A stretch of DNA of 64,000 nt from Marinomonas sp. CT5 (GTDB lineage Bacteria; Pseudomonadota; Gammaproteobacteria; Pseudomonadales; Marinomonadaceae). The notes below the pieces were generated by a model. The model was not told the DNA's origin and did not search any database. It worked only from the letters and a program-made list of their open reading frames with translations. The number at the start of each line of letters is the position of its first letter. Within the stretch, counting starts at the first letter, position 1. The stretch spans positions 4,560,162 to 4,624,161 of the forward strand of contig NZ_CP025572.1 in the NCBI RefSeq assembly GCF_018336975.1, given 5' to 3'. A program made the translations under genes and the position numbers. This document shows positions 45,599 to 54,550 of the stretch, in pieces.

Positions 45599-46273
45599 AT
45601 GAATGCTTCCAATCAAGCTGATCTAACAATACATGGCTGCGGCTACCGAATCGAAAATGACAGAATCATTATTTCTGTTCAATACATTGCGAACAATAGA
45701 GTCGAAGGAAACCTCAGCGGTACCCTAAAACTGCAATTCTGTGCTTACCAACAAAGTGACGAAGACTCAGATAATATCGAGCTCGCCGCCACAACTATTG
45801 GAGAACTAAAAGGCCAGCATTATCTGAGCGATTGCCGCTACGACTTGGTTTATCAACAACCACCTACAGGAACGTGGCGGTTAGCGATACAATTAAGCGA
45901 ATGGAACGGCATCAATTACACATTACGTGATTCGGCCTATTTCGATATTCCTTTAAACATACACCCCATTTCAACCCCTTCTGCACCTCCAACAAATACA
46001 ATAAAGGGAAATGTTTTACAGCCAGTTGCTCCTCTAACCGTCCAGATCGGCAAAAAGGCCAAAAAAAGTGCGACCAATTATATCGATGAAGATGGCTATC
46101 TCACCATCAATAAAGCAAAAGTAAAGAGGCTTCTAAACGTGAAAGGTGTACCGAGAAAGGTACTTGAAAAGTTGATATCTGAGCGACCATTTCAATCAAA
46201 TAAAGCCGTTCTTAATATCAAAGGAATGGGACCTATTATGTTAGGAAAAGTACTCGCCGAATTAAAATACTAA
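45599..46273 (+). CDS. Unknown protein with C-terminal helix-hairpin-helix-like region
   Basis: AAGGAATAG precedes the ATG. The first 130 residues look beta-rich and immunoglobulin-like, with no signal peptide. A Pro/Thr linker (about 125-150) leads to a basic segment (IGKKAKKSAT). The C-terminal 55 residues hold two hairpin-like repeats: LLNVKGVPRKVLEKLI and LNIKGMGPIMLGKVLAEL. The second resembles the helix-hairpin-helix used in non-specific DNA binding. I recognise no family. It stands alone between recG and the Lrp gene. Confidence 0.7.
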   Translation: MNASNQADLTIHGCGYRIENDRIIISVQYIANNRVEGNLSGTLKLQFCAYQQSDEDSDNIELAATTIGELKGQHYLSDCRYDLVYQQPPTGTWRLAIQLSEWNGINYTLRDSAYFDIPLNIHPISTPSAPPTNTIKGNVLQPVAPLTVQIGKKAKKSATNYIDEDGYLTINKAKVKRLLNVKGVPRKVLEKLISERPFQSNKAVLNIKGMGPIMLGKVLAELKY

Positions 46274-46340
46274 TTCGGCGTTGTTATTGCTTGGAATACT
46301 TTTAAAAACAATAGGGAGCCCGATTGTCGCTCAAACGTCC

Positions 46341-46817
46341 CTAAGGAATATTCACTACCGTCGTGTTTTTTACCTCTTCCATCGCCACATAAGTACGAGA
46401 CTCACGAACATGCGGCAAGGTCAACAAGGTTTCACCCAATAACAAACGATAAGAGTCCATATTAGATACTCGTGCTTTTAAAAGGTATTCAAAATCACCA
46501 GCGATCAAATGACACTCTAAAATTTCAGGAATTTCGGTAACGGCTGACTTAAATTCGTTAAAACCTTCTGGAGACGTCGTCTTCAAACGAATTTCGACAA
46601 AAACAAGTAATCCTGCATCCACTTTTTTCGGGTTCACTAGCGCACAATAGCCCGTAATATAGCCATTACGCTCCAAGCGTCGTACCCGTTCTAAACAAGG
46701 CGTGGCACTTAATCCAACACGACTCGCCAACTCCACGTTAGATAAACGACCGTTTATCTGTAATTCACGAAGAATCTTCTTATCTAGACGATCAAGCGGT
46801 TTTGCTGAGTTATCCAT
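46341..46817 (-). CDS. Lrp/AsnC-family transcriptional regulator
   Basis: The 158-residue protein has an N-terminal HTH (LDRLDKKILRELQINGRLSN and VELASRVGLSATPCLERVRRLE) and a C-terminal RAM ligand domain (VECHLIAGDFEYLLKARV-like segment). It is close in pattern to Lrp itself. It is divergent from the aap amino-acid transporter and separated by 546 bases. A role in amino-acid-responsive control of that operon is plausible but not shown. Confidence 0.92.
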   Translation of the reverse strand: MDNSAKPLDRLDKKILRELQINGRLSNVELASRVGLSATPCLERVRRLERNGYITGYCALVNPKKVDAGLLVFVEIRLKTTSPEGFNEFKSAVTEIPEILECHLIAGDFEYLLKARVSNMDSYRLLLGETLLTLPHVRESRTYVAMEEVKNTTVVNIP

Positions 46818-46947
46818 CTGATGTGGATCTCCTTACATGACTTTAACAGAAGCTTAAGTCTACCATGCAGTTTATAAATTATGGAAAGCGCTTTATTCAC
46901 TATATTATGTACGGACATTCAGTCTAAATACAACAAACCGCAATAGA

Positions 46948-46963
46948 GCACCAAAATGATGCA
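46948..46963 (+). promoter_or_regulatory. NtrC-like binding site
   Basis: GCACC, five bases, then GATGCA matches the NtrC dyad (GCACC-N5-GGTGCA) at all but one position. It lies about 300 bases upstream of the sigma-54-type promoter. Confidence 0.45.
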
Positions 46964-47257
46964 TAATTTTCATCTTGTACAAAATTAGTCTATGCTTGCC
47001 CAGTATTTATCTTATGATTTTTTCCTCGTATGCCACAAATCTCTTGTCCTATCTGGCCTCCATCGAAAAAGAAAAACGACAGAACAATATGAATAACGTC
47101 TTTTTCCTCTTCTAAAAAGTGCAAAAATTAAGTATTAAGCACACATCTACTGACATTTTATCCTTGACTACGCCTCAAAAGAGTAATTCTATAGGGGCAT
47201 GTGATGATCTTTTAGAGGAATCGTCTACATAGACCCGACAACAAGAATAATTAAGTG

Positions 47258-47274
47258 TTGGCATTAAATTTGCT
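47258..47274 (+). promoter_or_regulatory. Sigma-54 (RpoN) promoter of aapJ
   Basis: TTGGCA followed by TTTGCT gives GG at 47260-47261 and GC at 47272-47273, exactly ten bases between them, as sigma-54 requires. It is about 90 bases before the aapJ ATG. Confidence 0.65.
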
Positions 47275-47363
47275 TAAAAATAAAGATACAGATTTTAAAA
47301 TCTGAAAACAAAAAAACAAAGCAAGATAACAACATACATAAAACGCCTGGGAGGCTCAATATA

Positions 47364-48485
47364 ATGAAATCAAACGCTAGTAAACTACTGCCTACTGCAG
47401 TAATCGCTGCAGCTATCGGTGCAGCGGTAACCGCTATTGTGATGTCGCCAAGTGAACAGGTTGCGGAAAAAACAACTGCTTCAACTGCAGAAAAAACAGC
47501 AAATGTTACCGCTCCTGTAAATAATTCTTCCACAACCCTAGAAAATGTTAAATCTAAAGGCTTCATTCAATGTGGTGTCAGTACTGGTGTTCCTGGATTT
47601 TCAAATGCCGATGATAAAGGTAACTGGTCAGGCATAGATGTTGACGCTTGTCGCGCGGTTGCTTCTGCTATTTTTGGCGACCCTCAAAAAGTAAAATTCA
47701 CTCCCCTTTCTGCTAAAGAGCGCTTCACGGCATTACAATCCGGTGAGATTGATATTCTAGCTCGCAACACCACATGGACTTACACTCGTGATGCATCTTT
47801 GGGTTTAGACTTCACAGCAGTTAACTTCTATGACGGTCAAGGTTTCATGGTTCGTAAAAGTCTAGGCGTTAAATCTGCATTAGACCTTGCTGGTACAACC
47901 GTTTGTACAGAACAAGGCACTACAACTGAGTTGAACATGGCAGATTTCTTCCGTAAAAATAACATGACATATGTACCAGTTGTCGTACAAAAAGCAGATG
48001 AAGCACTAGCCGCTTATGATTCTGGCCGTTGTGATGTATACACAACTGATAAGTCTGGTCTCGCGGCTCACCGTACTAAACTAGCCGATCCATCTGCTCA
48101 CGTTATTCTTCCAGAAACCATTTCTAAAGAACCTCTAGGCCCAGTAGTGCGCCACGGCGACAACCAATGGAAAGACATCGTAACTTGGTCAATGTTCGTT
48201 CAAGTAAACGCTGAAGAAATGGGTATCACTTCTAAAAACGTTGCTAAGACTAAAAGCGAAACAAATGATCCAGCTATCAAGCGTTTATTAGGTGTTGATA
48301 GTGACTTGGGGGCTCAACTTAGTCTTCCTGCCGACTGGGCTTACAACATCATTGCTAACGTAGGTAACTACGGTGAAGTGTTTGAGCGCAACGTTGGACC
48401 ATCTACTCCTGTAGATTTACCACGTGGTCTTAATGCTCTATGGACTGAAGCTGGCGGTATCATGTACGCGCCACCAGTTCGTTAA
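47364..48485 (+). CDS. aapJ: AapJ, periplasmic general amino-acid-binding protein
   Basis: This is the substrate-binding protein of the AapJQMP/BztABCD general L-amino-acid ABC transporter. The 373-residue protein has typical motifs: GFIQCGVSTGVPGFS, GIDVDACRAVASAIFGD, RFTALQSGEIDILARNTTWT and TVCTEQGTTTELN. The N-terminus has a hydrophobic helix (LLPTAVIAAAIGAAVTAIVM) but no clear AxA cleavage site. A Thr/Ala/Glu-rich linker of about 30 residues follows, so the protein may stay anchored. GGGAGG lies upstream of the ATG. A hairpin follows the gene. Confidence 0.94.
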   Translation: MKSNASKLLPTAVIAAAIGAAVTAIVMSPSEQVAEKTTASTAEKTANVTAPVNNSSTTLENVKSKGFIQCGVSTGVPGFSNADDKGNWSGIDVDACRAVASAIFGDPQKVKFTPLSAKERFTALQSGEIDILARNTTWTYTRDASLGLDFTAVNFYDGQGFMVRKSLGVKSALDLAGTTVCTEQGTTTELNMADFFRKNNMTYVPVVVQKADEALAAYDSGRCDVYTTDKSGLAAHRTKLADPSAHVILPETISKEPLGPVVRHGDNQWKDIVTWSMFVQVNAEEMGITSKNVAKTKSETNDPAIKRLLGVDSDLGAQLSLPADWAYNIIANVGNYGEVFERNVGPSTPVDLPRGLNALWTEAGGIMYAPPVR

Positions 48486-48519
48486 TACCTAAAGCACATT
48501 ATTTTCTGCTTGGGTATTT

Positions 48520-48549
48520 ACCCAGCGACTAAAAAGTCGCTGGGTTTCT
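48520..48549 (+). terminator. Attenuating hairpin between aapJ and aapQ
   Basis: ACCCAGCGACT (48520-48530) pairs with AGTCGCTGGGT (48535-48545), followed by TTCTT. It probably lowers permease expression relative to the binding protein. Confidence 0.75.
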
Positions 48550-48595
48550 TCCCCTTTCTTACACATCTGACGAGCATTCCATTGCCTGAACCAAG

Positions 48596-49771
48596 ATGAG
48601 CGATAATACAACTCCAAGCAATAACAGCTTTTTGAATGACGCGGGGAATCGCGCGCTTATTTTTCAAATTTTGCTGCTAGCGATAGTGGTTTTTGCGGGT
48701 TATTACTTATTTAGTAACCTTCAGGCCAACCTCGATAATCGAGGAATTTCCACTGGTTTCTCATTTTTTAATGAGCCAGCTGGCTTTCCAATTCTTATTC
48801 ACCTTATAGAGTATACTGAGGCCGATACTTACGGACGAGCCTTCGTCGTCGCCTTAATTAATACCTTTGTTATTTCCTTATTAGGAATCATCTTAGCCAC
48901 CATTATTGGCGTAATAATGGGTCTAGCCCGTTTGTCTAAAAACTGGTTAGTAGCACGTTTAGCAACTGTCTACATTGAAACTCTGCGAAACATTCCATTA
49001 TTGTTGCAGATGTTCTTCTGGTATTTTGCCGTACTTGCCGCACTACCAGCACCACGTGATAGTTATGAATTTGCTGACTTCCTATTAAACAAACGTGGTA
49101 TCTACTCACCTAACCCAATCGCACAAGATGGCTTTGGATTAGTTATCTTCGGCTTCATTCTATCGATTGTTGCCTCTATTAGCCTAATTGTGTGGGCTAA
49201 AAAACGTCAAACAAGAACAGGATTATGGTTCCCAGCTTATTGGTCCTCTTTGGGCCTGATTGTTGGTATTACCTTCATTTTCCTAGCTATTGCTGGATTC
49301 CCCATTGAGTTTGATCTACCGCAAAAAAGTCGCTTTAACGTCACGGGCGGGATGGTTCTGCCACCTGAATTCGTTGCAGTACTAGTTGCTCTATCCACTT
49401 ACACTGGGGCATTTATTGCAGAGATAGTGCGTGCAGGTATTTTGTCTGTTAACTGGGGACAAACTGAGGCCGCTCGCTCTTTAGGTTTACGTGACAATAT
49501 GACGCAACGACTTATTGTCTTACCTCAAGCATTGCGCGTTATTATTCCGCCACTCACAAGCCAATACTTGAACTTAGCGAAAAACTCTTCGTTAGGTGCG
49601 GCGATTGCTTATCCTGAGTTGGTAGCGGTCGTCATGGGTACAACGCTGAACCAAACAGGTCAGGCGATCGAGACCATAGGTCTTTGTATGTTGGTATACG
49701 GTTCATTGAGTCTATCGATTTCGGTATTCATGAACTGGTACAACAAAAAAATGTCATTAATTGAACGCTAG
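48596..49771 (+). CDS. aapQ: AapQ, amino-acid ABC transporter permease
   Basis: This is one of the two permeases of the general amino-acid transporter. The 391-residue protein has about eight hydrophobic helices and the ABC permease EAA-loop (GQTEAARSLGLRDNMTQRLIVLPQALRVIIPP). The unusually long N-terminal half typical of AapQ/BztB is present. It overlaps the nominal aapM frame but ends 10 bases before the preferred aapM start. Confidence 0.94.
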   Translation: MSDNTTPSNNSFLNDAGNRALIFQILLLAIVVFAGYYLFSNLQANLDNRGISTGFSFFNEPAGFPILIHLIEYTEADTYGRAFVVALINTFVISLLGIILATIIGVIMGLARLSKNWLVARLATVYIETLRNIPLLLQMFFWYFAVLAALPAPRDSYEFADFLLNKRGIYSPNPIAQDGFGLVIFGFILSIVASISLIVWAKKRQTRTGLWFPAYWSSLGLIVGITFIFLAIAGFPIEFDLPQKSRFNVTGGMVLPPEFVAVLVALSTYTGAFIAEIVRAGILSVNWGQTEAARSLGLRDNMTQRLIVLPQALRVIIPPLTSQYLNLAKNSSLGAAIAYPELVAVVMGTTLNQTGQAIETIGLCMLVYGSLSLSISVFMNWYNKKMSLIER

Positions 49772-49781
49772 GAGGCAGATC

Positions 49782-50882
49782 ATGGCTATTATCTTTAAAC
49801 CATCACCAAGCCTCCCACCACCAGTTACATCGGTCGGTGCTGTGGCATGGGTACGTCAGAATTTATTCTCGTCCCCGCTTAATATTTTTCTCACGCTCTT
49901 TAGTCTGTACATTTTGTATCTACTCGTACCCCCCGTTATCGAGTGGGCCTTCATCAATGCTACGTGGGAAGGCTCTTCTAAAGCAGCCTGTACTGCGGGT
50001 GGTGCTTGCTGGGCCTTTATCGGCGTGTACTTTGATCAGTTCATGTACGGTTTATACCCAGACTCAGAAACATGGCGCATTAATTTAGCCGTCATATTAC
50101 TGGTCGTCATGGTAGGAGCCTTTGCAATAAAGTCCATTAACAAACTGTATCTATCCCTCGCCATTCTTGTGGTCTATCCCATTGTGGCTTACTTCTTATT
50201 TGCTGGTGGCATATTTGGCTTAGAAGTCGTAGAAACCTCTTTGTGGGGCGGTCTTTTTCTTACCGTACTGCTTGGTGTTATTGGTATTGTGGCATCTTTC
50301 CCTCTAGGGATTGTATTGGCACTCGGTCGACGCTCAGAAATGCCGATTGCGAAATCAGTATGTGTGGTATTTATCGAAACCATTCGTGCTGTACCATTAA
50401 TTACCATCTTGTTTATGGCCTCAGTAATGATTCCGTTGTTCCTGCCAGAAGGCTTGAACTTCAACAAGTTATTACGCGTGTTGATTGGTATTACCTTATT
50501 CTCAGGTGCCTATATGGCCGAAGTGGTTCGTGGTGGCCTACAAGCGATTCCAAAAGGTCAATATGAAGCCGCTGACGCCATGGGACTAACCTACTGGCAA
50601 TCAATGATTTTGGTTATTTTGCCTCAGGCATTGAAATTGGTAATTCCAGGTATAGTGAACTCCTTCATATCTTTGTTCAAAGATACGACCTTGGTCTACA
50701 TTGTTGGTATGTTTGACTTCCTAGGACGAATTCAGGCCGCCAACCATGATTCAAATTGGTTAGGCACTACGGTTGAAGGTTATGCCTTTGCAGCCTTAAT
50801 TTATTGGATTATCTGCTTTGGCATGTCGCGTTATAGTATGGCACTAGAGCGTAAGCTAGAAACTGGGCACAAGCGAAATTAG
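49782..50882 (+). CDS. aapM: AapM, amino-acid ABC transporter permease
   Basis: The frame opens at 49761 within aapQ, but GGAGG just before the ATG at 49782 marks the likely start, giving 366 residues. It has several hydrophobic helices and the EAA-loop (KGQYEAADAMGLTYWQSMILVILPQALKLVIPG). An unusual cysteine-containing periplasmic loop (KAACTAGGACWAFIGVYFDQF) is near residue 65, as in other AapM/BztC proteins. It is the partner of AapQ in the membrane channel. Confidence 0.94.
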   Translation: MAIIFKPSPSLPPPVTSVGAVAWVRQNLFSSPLNIFLTLFSLYILYLLVPPVIEWAFINATWEGSSKAACTAGGACWAFIGVYFDQFMYGLYPDSETWRINLAVILLVVMVGAFAIKSINKLYLSLAILVVYPIVAYFLFAGGIFGLEVVETSLWGGLFLTVLLGVIGIVASFPLGIVLALGRRSEMPIAKSVCVVFIETIRAVPLITILFMASVMIPLFLPEGLNFNKLLRVLIGITLFSGAYMAEVVRGGLQAIPKGQYEAADAMGLTYWQSMILVILPQALKLVIPGIVNSFISLFKDTTLVYIVGMFDFLGRIQAANHDSNWLGTTVEGYAFAALIYWIICFGMSRYSMALERKLETGHKRN

Positions 50883-50903
50883 TTAAAAATTGAGGTCTTT
50901 AAA

Positions 50904-51683
50904 ATGTCAAATACAAATATGGCTCGTGCCCAACTTGCGGCAGGCGAACAAACCATCATCGAATTTAATGATGTAAACAAATGGTATGGTGATTTCCATG
51001 TACTGAAAAACATCAACTTCAGTATCAAGAAGGGAGAACGCATCGTGGTATGTGGTCCTTCTGGTTCTGGAAAATCAACAATGACGCGTTGCATCAACCG
51101 TCTAGAAGAACACCAGAAAGGTACAATTCTGGTTGATGGCGTTGAGATGAACAATAACTTGAAGAACATCGAAGCGATCCGCAAAGACGTAGGCATGGTG
51201 TTTCAACATTTTAACTTGTTCCCTCACTTAACCATTTTAGAAAACCTGACTTTGGCGCCGATTTGGGTACGTAAAACCCCTAAAAAAGAAGCAGAAGAGA
51301 TGGCTATGCATTACTTGGAGCGAGTAAAAATCGCTAACCAAGCATTGAAATATCCAGGTCAGTTGTCTGGTGGTCAACAGCAGCGTGTAGCGATTGCTCG
51401 TGGCTTGTGTATGCAACCTCGCATTATGCTATTTGATGAGCCAACGTCAGCACTTGATCCTGAAATGATCAAAGAAGTGTTGGACGTAATGGTTCAGTTG
51501 GCCGAAGAAGGCATGACCATGGTATGTGTAACACACGAAATGGGCTTTGCTAAAACAGTAGCAGACCGCGTTGTGTTCATGGATGCCGGTGAAATCGTTG
51601 AATCTAACGAGCCTCACGAATTCTTCGAAAACCCTCAACACGACCGTACTCAGATGTTCCTAAGTCAGATTTTGAATCACTAA
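50904..51683 (+). CDS. aapP: AapP, amino-acid ABC transporter ATPase
   Basis: The 259-residue ATPase drives the Aap transporter. It has Walker [10 protein letters not shown] near 53, signature LSGGQQQR, Walker [13 protein letters not shown] and the switch His in VTHEM. TGAGGTC precedes the ATG. It is the last gene of the aap operon, followed by an intrinsic terminator. Confidence 0.96.
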   Translation: MSNTNMARAQLAAGEQTIIEFNDVNKWYGDFHVLKNINFSIKKGERIVVCGPSGSGKSTMTRCINRLEEHQKGTILVDGVEMNNNLKNIEAIRKDVGMVFQHFNLFPHLTILENLTLAPIWVRKTPKKEAEEMAMHYLERVKIANQALKYPGQLSGGQQQRVAIARGLCMQPRIMLFDEPTSALDPEMIKEVLDVMVQLAEEGMTMVCVTHEMGFAKTVADRVVFMDAGEIVESNEPHEFFENPQHDRTQMFLSQILNH

Positions 51684-51727
51684 TTCATTACTATTCAGAA
51701 TTGATACTTAAAATCTGTTATATTGAC

Positions 51728-51751
51728 AAAGCCCCGTATTGGGGCTTTTTT
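51728..51751 (+). terminator. Intrinsic terminator after aapP
   Basis: AAAGCCCC (51728-51735) pairs with GGGGCTTT (51741-51748), followed by further T residues. Confidence 0.85.
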
Positions 51752-51778
51752 ACGTTCGTCTTTTTAACAGGAAAATGT

Positions 51779-53047
51779 ATGGAACCTTCCACAGACCTTC
51801 AACCAAGCCAAAGATTACGCGTGGTACATCTAGCTGACCATACTGGCCGTTTGCAGGTTATTTTTCCTGAAAGAAATATGCTTGATATCTCTGCCGTCTC
51901 CAAGATCACTAAGCGCCGTTTTGAGCCTGTCAGCAATTTTCAAAGTTTAGGTGACCCACTTATCAAACCCAACAGTGTGGCCACTATCCTAGAAGCGAGC
52001 ATGTTAAAAGAGACAACATTTTCCATTCGAACCAAAAATGATGAAATGTATCGTGATATTACGTCGACAGAGTTGGCCGAGATGTTTTCTGGGCCATTAA
52101 ATCGATTCGAAAATATTTCCATCAATACACAGTTAATACAACGCCCTGTAGACAATCACGAAAATGATGAAGAACAAATCCTTCAAGCCTTAGGGCGATT
52201 TCAATCCATTCGGCTTAAGCAGCGCCTAGAAGAAACATTAGAAATCCCCCCTTTGCCAGCGACCTCCCATCGCATTATTCGCCTTTCTACCAATAAATCT
52301 GCGGGAACTGATGAACTATGTGAAGTGATTGCGCTTGATCCAAGCCTAGCGGCTCAGGTAATCAGTTGGGCCTCCTCTCCTTACTACGGCGCTCCAGGCA
52401 CGATAGACTCTGTTGAAGATGCAATTATTCGTGTTTTAGGCTTCGATATGGTGATGAACCTAGCACTTGGTCTTTCTATGGGAAATGCCTTTCAAGCCCC
52501 AGACAATGGTCCTAGGCATTATGAAGATTTCTGGCTGGCCTCTGTTTCCAATGCCGTATTAATGGAAGCGCTGGTCAAAGCCATGCCTGCCCCAAACCGC
52601 CCTAAGCTTGGCCACGCTTATTTGGCCGGACTACTACACAACTTTGGCTACCTGGCCATTAGCACCATCATGCCTCCCCATTTTTCGATCTTGTCTCGCT
52701 ACCAAGAAGCTAACGCCCATTTGCCTTCGGAAGTGATCGAAATGCAGATTTTGCATTTTACCAAAGAGCAACTAGGCTCATGGTTATTGCGTTATTGGAG
52801 TTTGCCAGACAATATTTGGACAGCAATCCGTTACAGTAAAAAGCCCCATTATTATGGCGAACATGCTGTTTTAGCGAAGCTACTGTATGTCTCTCATCAG
52901 TTGCGCAATAACGACGGCATTGAGCCTTCAGTGTTACTTGAACTTGGATTAACACTAGAAAATGCTGAAGCATGCAGAGACACAATTTATCAAAAATCGT
53001 CTGAGTTACATAAAATGGTCGCCTTGATTAATAAGGTAAATATCTAA
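51779..53047 (+). CDS. HDOD-domain signalling protein
   Basis: The frame reaches 51701, but that part overlaps the aap terminator. The ATG at 51779 follows CAGGAAAA and gives 422 residues. An N-terminal YbaK/aminoacyl-tRNA-deacylase-like region (about 1-120) may be present. The HDOD domain starts near 150 (IPPLPATSHRIIRL, DPSLAAQVISWASSPYYG) and runs to LLHNFGYLA. HDOD proteins lack HD nuclease residues and act in signalling, often tied to c-di-GMP or motility. It lies 6 bases before ubiC on the same strand, though no functional link is evident. Confidence 0.8.
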   Translation: MEPSTDLQPSQRLRVVHLADHTGRLQVIFPERNMLDISAVSKITKRRFEPVSNFQSLGDPLIKPNSVATILEASMLKETTFSIRTKNDEMYRDITSTELAEMFSGPLNRFENISINTQLIQRPVDNHENDEEQILQALGRFQSIRLKQRLEETLEIPPLPATSHRIIRLSTNKSAGTDELCEVIALDPSLAAQVISWASSPYYGAPGTIDSVEDAIIRVLGFDMVMNLALGLSMGNAFQAPDNGPRHYEDFWLASVSNAVLMEALVKAMPAPNRPKLGHAYLAGLLHNFGYLAISTIMPPHFSILSRYQEANAHLPSEVIEMQILHFTKEQLGSWLLRYWSLPDNIWTAIRYSKKPHYYGEHAVLAKLLYVSHQLRNNDGIEPSVLLELGLTLENAEACRDTIYQKSSELHKMVALINKVNI

Positions 53048-53053
53048 TTTACT

Positions 53054-53614
53054 ATGACGTTAATGAACCCCTCTGCCGCACAACAATTTGACTATCGATG
53101 GTCACCAATACATCAAATTAGCAAGGTCAAAGTGCCTCCAAATTTATGGCCTTGGTTGGTTACCCAAGACTCTTTGACAGCCAAACTACAAAGCCTTGGT
53201 AAATTAACAGTAGAAGTTCTGGAAGATACATGGGGAACGCCTACAGCGAGAGAAAGAAAACGCCTAAAGTTGCGCTCAAGAGAGGCAGCACGAATTCGAA
53301 CCGTCTTACTCAAAGTGAATAATAAAGCTGTTATTTACGCTCGATCTATCATCCCGGCCAAATCTTTAAAGGGACATTGGCGTCAAGTGAAACACCTAAG
53401 AGACAAATCATTGGGTGGCTATTTATTCCAACATCGGGCGCTGGTTCGAAGTGACATTGAGGTCACTTTGCTACCAAAAGGCATGTTTCCAAACCAGCAA
53501 AATCCAGTATGGGCAAGACGCTCTATTTTTCACCAATTTGGGGCTGGAATATTGGTCAATGAAGCTTTCTTTGATGAGATAAACCAACTTAAATCACCGT
53601 TTGGATTGTTATGA
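53054..53614 (+). CDS. ubiC: Chorismate lyase
   Basis: UbiC converts chorismate to 4-hydroxybenzoate and pyruvate, the first step of ubiquinone synthesis. The 186-residue protein has the family's ARSIIPAKSL, LGGYLFQH and WARRSIFHQFG segments with conserved Arg and Glu. Its stop overlaps the ubiA ATG by 4 bases, so the two are translationally coupled. The order ubiC-ubiA-phoB-phoR is the same as in Pseudomonas. Confidence 0.93.
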   Translation: MTLMNPSAAQQFDYRWSPIHQISKVKVPPNLWPWLVTQDSLTAKLQSLGKLTVEVLEDTWGTPTARERKRLKLRSREAARIRTVLLKVNNKAVIYARSIIPAKSLKGHWRQVKHLRDKSLGGYLFQHRALVRSDIEVTLLPKGMFPNQQNPVWARRSIFHQFGAGILVNEAFFDEINQLKSPFGLL

Positions 53615-54465
53615 ACAAACTTAAAGACTACGCAGAATTAACCCGATTCAACCGCCCTATCGGCTCATTTTTACTAATGTGGCCAACACTATGGGCGCTT
53701 TGGCTTGCTGCTGATGGTATGCCTAAGTGGAATTTAGTAGTCATCTTTATCCTAGGGGTCTTTAGCATGCGCTCCGCAGGATGCGTCATCAATGATTATG
53801 CCGACCGTAAGGTCGATGGCTTTGTAGAACGTACTAAAAATCGTCCTTTGCCATCTGGCCGAGTATCAGAAAAAGAAGCCTTGGTGTTATTTGGTGGTTT
53901 GGTATTACTTAGCTTCATCTTAGTACTGTTGACAGATATGCGTACTATCTTGCTGTCCGTCGTTGGTTTAGGGTTAGCTGCACTGTACCCATTTATGAAG
54001 CGTTATACCCACCTACCTCAACTTTTCTTAGGGTTGGCCTTTTCATGGGCCATTCCCATGGCTTACAGCGCACAAGGTGGAGATTTGGCGAATCCAGAAT
54101 TATGGATGTTGTTCGTTGCAAATTGCTTTTGGACCATCGCTTACGACACCTACTATGCGATGACTGATCGACCTGACGACTTAAAAGTCGGTATCAAATC
54201 CACCGCTATTTTATTTGGCCAATACGATTTATTGGTCATTGTTTGCCTTCAGGGACTAACGTTATCTTTACTCACTTGGATCGGCCTACTAGCAGAATTA
54301 CACTGGCCCTATTTTATCTCCCTCATCATCGCGGCAGGACTATTTTATCTGCAGTTTAATAAAGCCAAAGGTCGTGAACGCTTGCCCTGTTTCCATGCTT
54401 TCTTAGATAACAATCGCATCGGCTACTGTGTGTTTATCGGGCTCGTAACAAGCTATTTTATGTAA
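53611..54465 (+). CDS. ubiA: 4-hydroxybenzoate polyprenyltransferase
   Basis: UbiA attaches the polyprenyl chain to 4-hydroxybenzoate in the inner membrane. The 284-residue protein has several helices and both Asp-rich motifs: NDYADRKVDGFVERTKNRPL and DTYYAMTDRPDDLKVGIKST. The RPIGSFLLMWPTLWALW opening is typical. It overlaps ubiC by 4 bases. Confidence 0.96.
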   Translation: MNKLKDYAELTRFNRPIGSFLLMWPTLWALWLAADGMPKWNLVVIFILGVFSMRSAGCVINDYADRKVDGFVERTKNRPLPSGRVSEKEALVLFGGLVLLSFILVLLTDMRTILLSVVGLGLAALYPFMKRYTHLPQLFLGLAFSWAIPMAYSAQGGDLANPELWMLFVANCFWTIAYDTYYAMTDRPDDLKVGIKSTAILFGQYDLLVIVCLQGLTLSLLTWIGLLAELHWPYFISLIIAAGLFYLQFNKAKGRERLPCFHAFLDNNRIGYCVFIGLVTSYFM

Positions 54466-54479
54466 TATATGGCAAAGTT

Positions 54480-54503
54480 GTGACAATGTAACTGAATTGT
54501 CAC
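54480..54503. promoter_or_regulatory. Palindrome upstream of phoB
   Basis: GTGACAAT (54480-54487) and ATTGTCAC (54496-54503) form a perfect inverted repeat with an 8-base spacer. TTGTCAC and a following TTGCCAT on the minus strand loosely resemble Pho-box halves, which fits autoregulation but is not decisive. Confidence 0.4.
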
Positions 54504-54550
54504 ATAAGGTCGCTTTAATAAAAGCCGTTCCTGAGATGAGGATAAATCCT

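Larger units (their letters stand above)
46818..47363. other. Long regulatory region upstream of aapJ
   Basis: No gene is seen in this 546-base gap. It holds an NtrC-like site and a sigma-54-type promoter, described separately, and the Lrp-gene promoter on the other strand. The length suits a long-range activator system. Confidence 0.6.
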
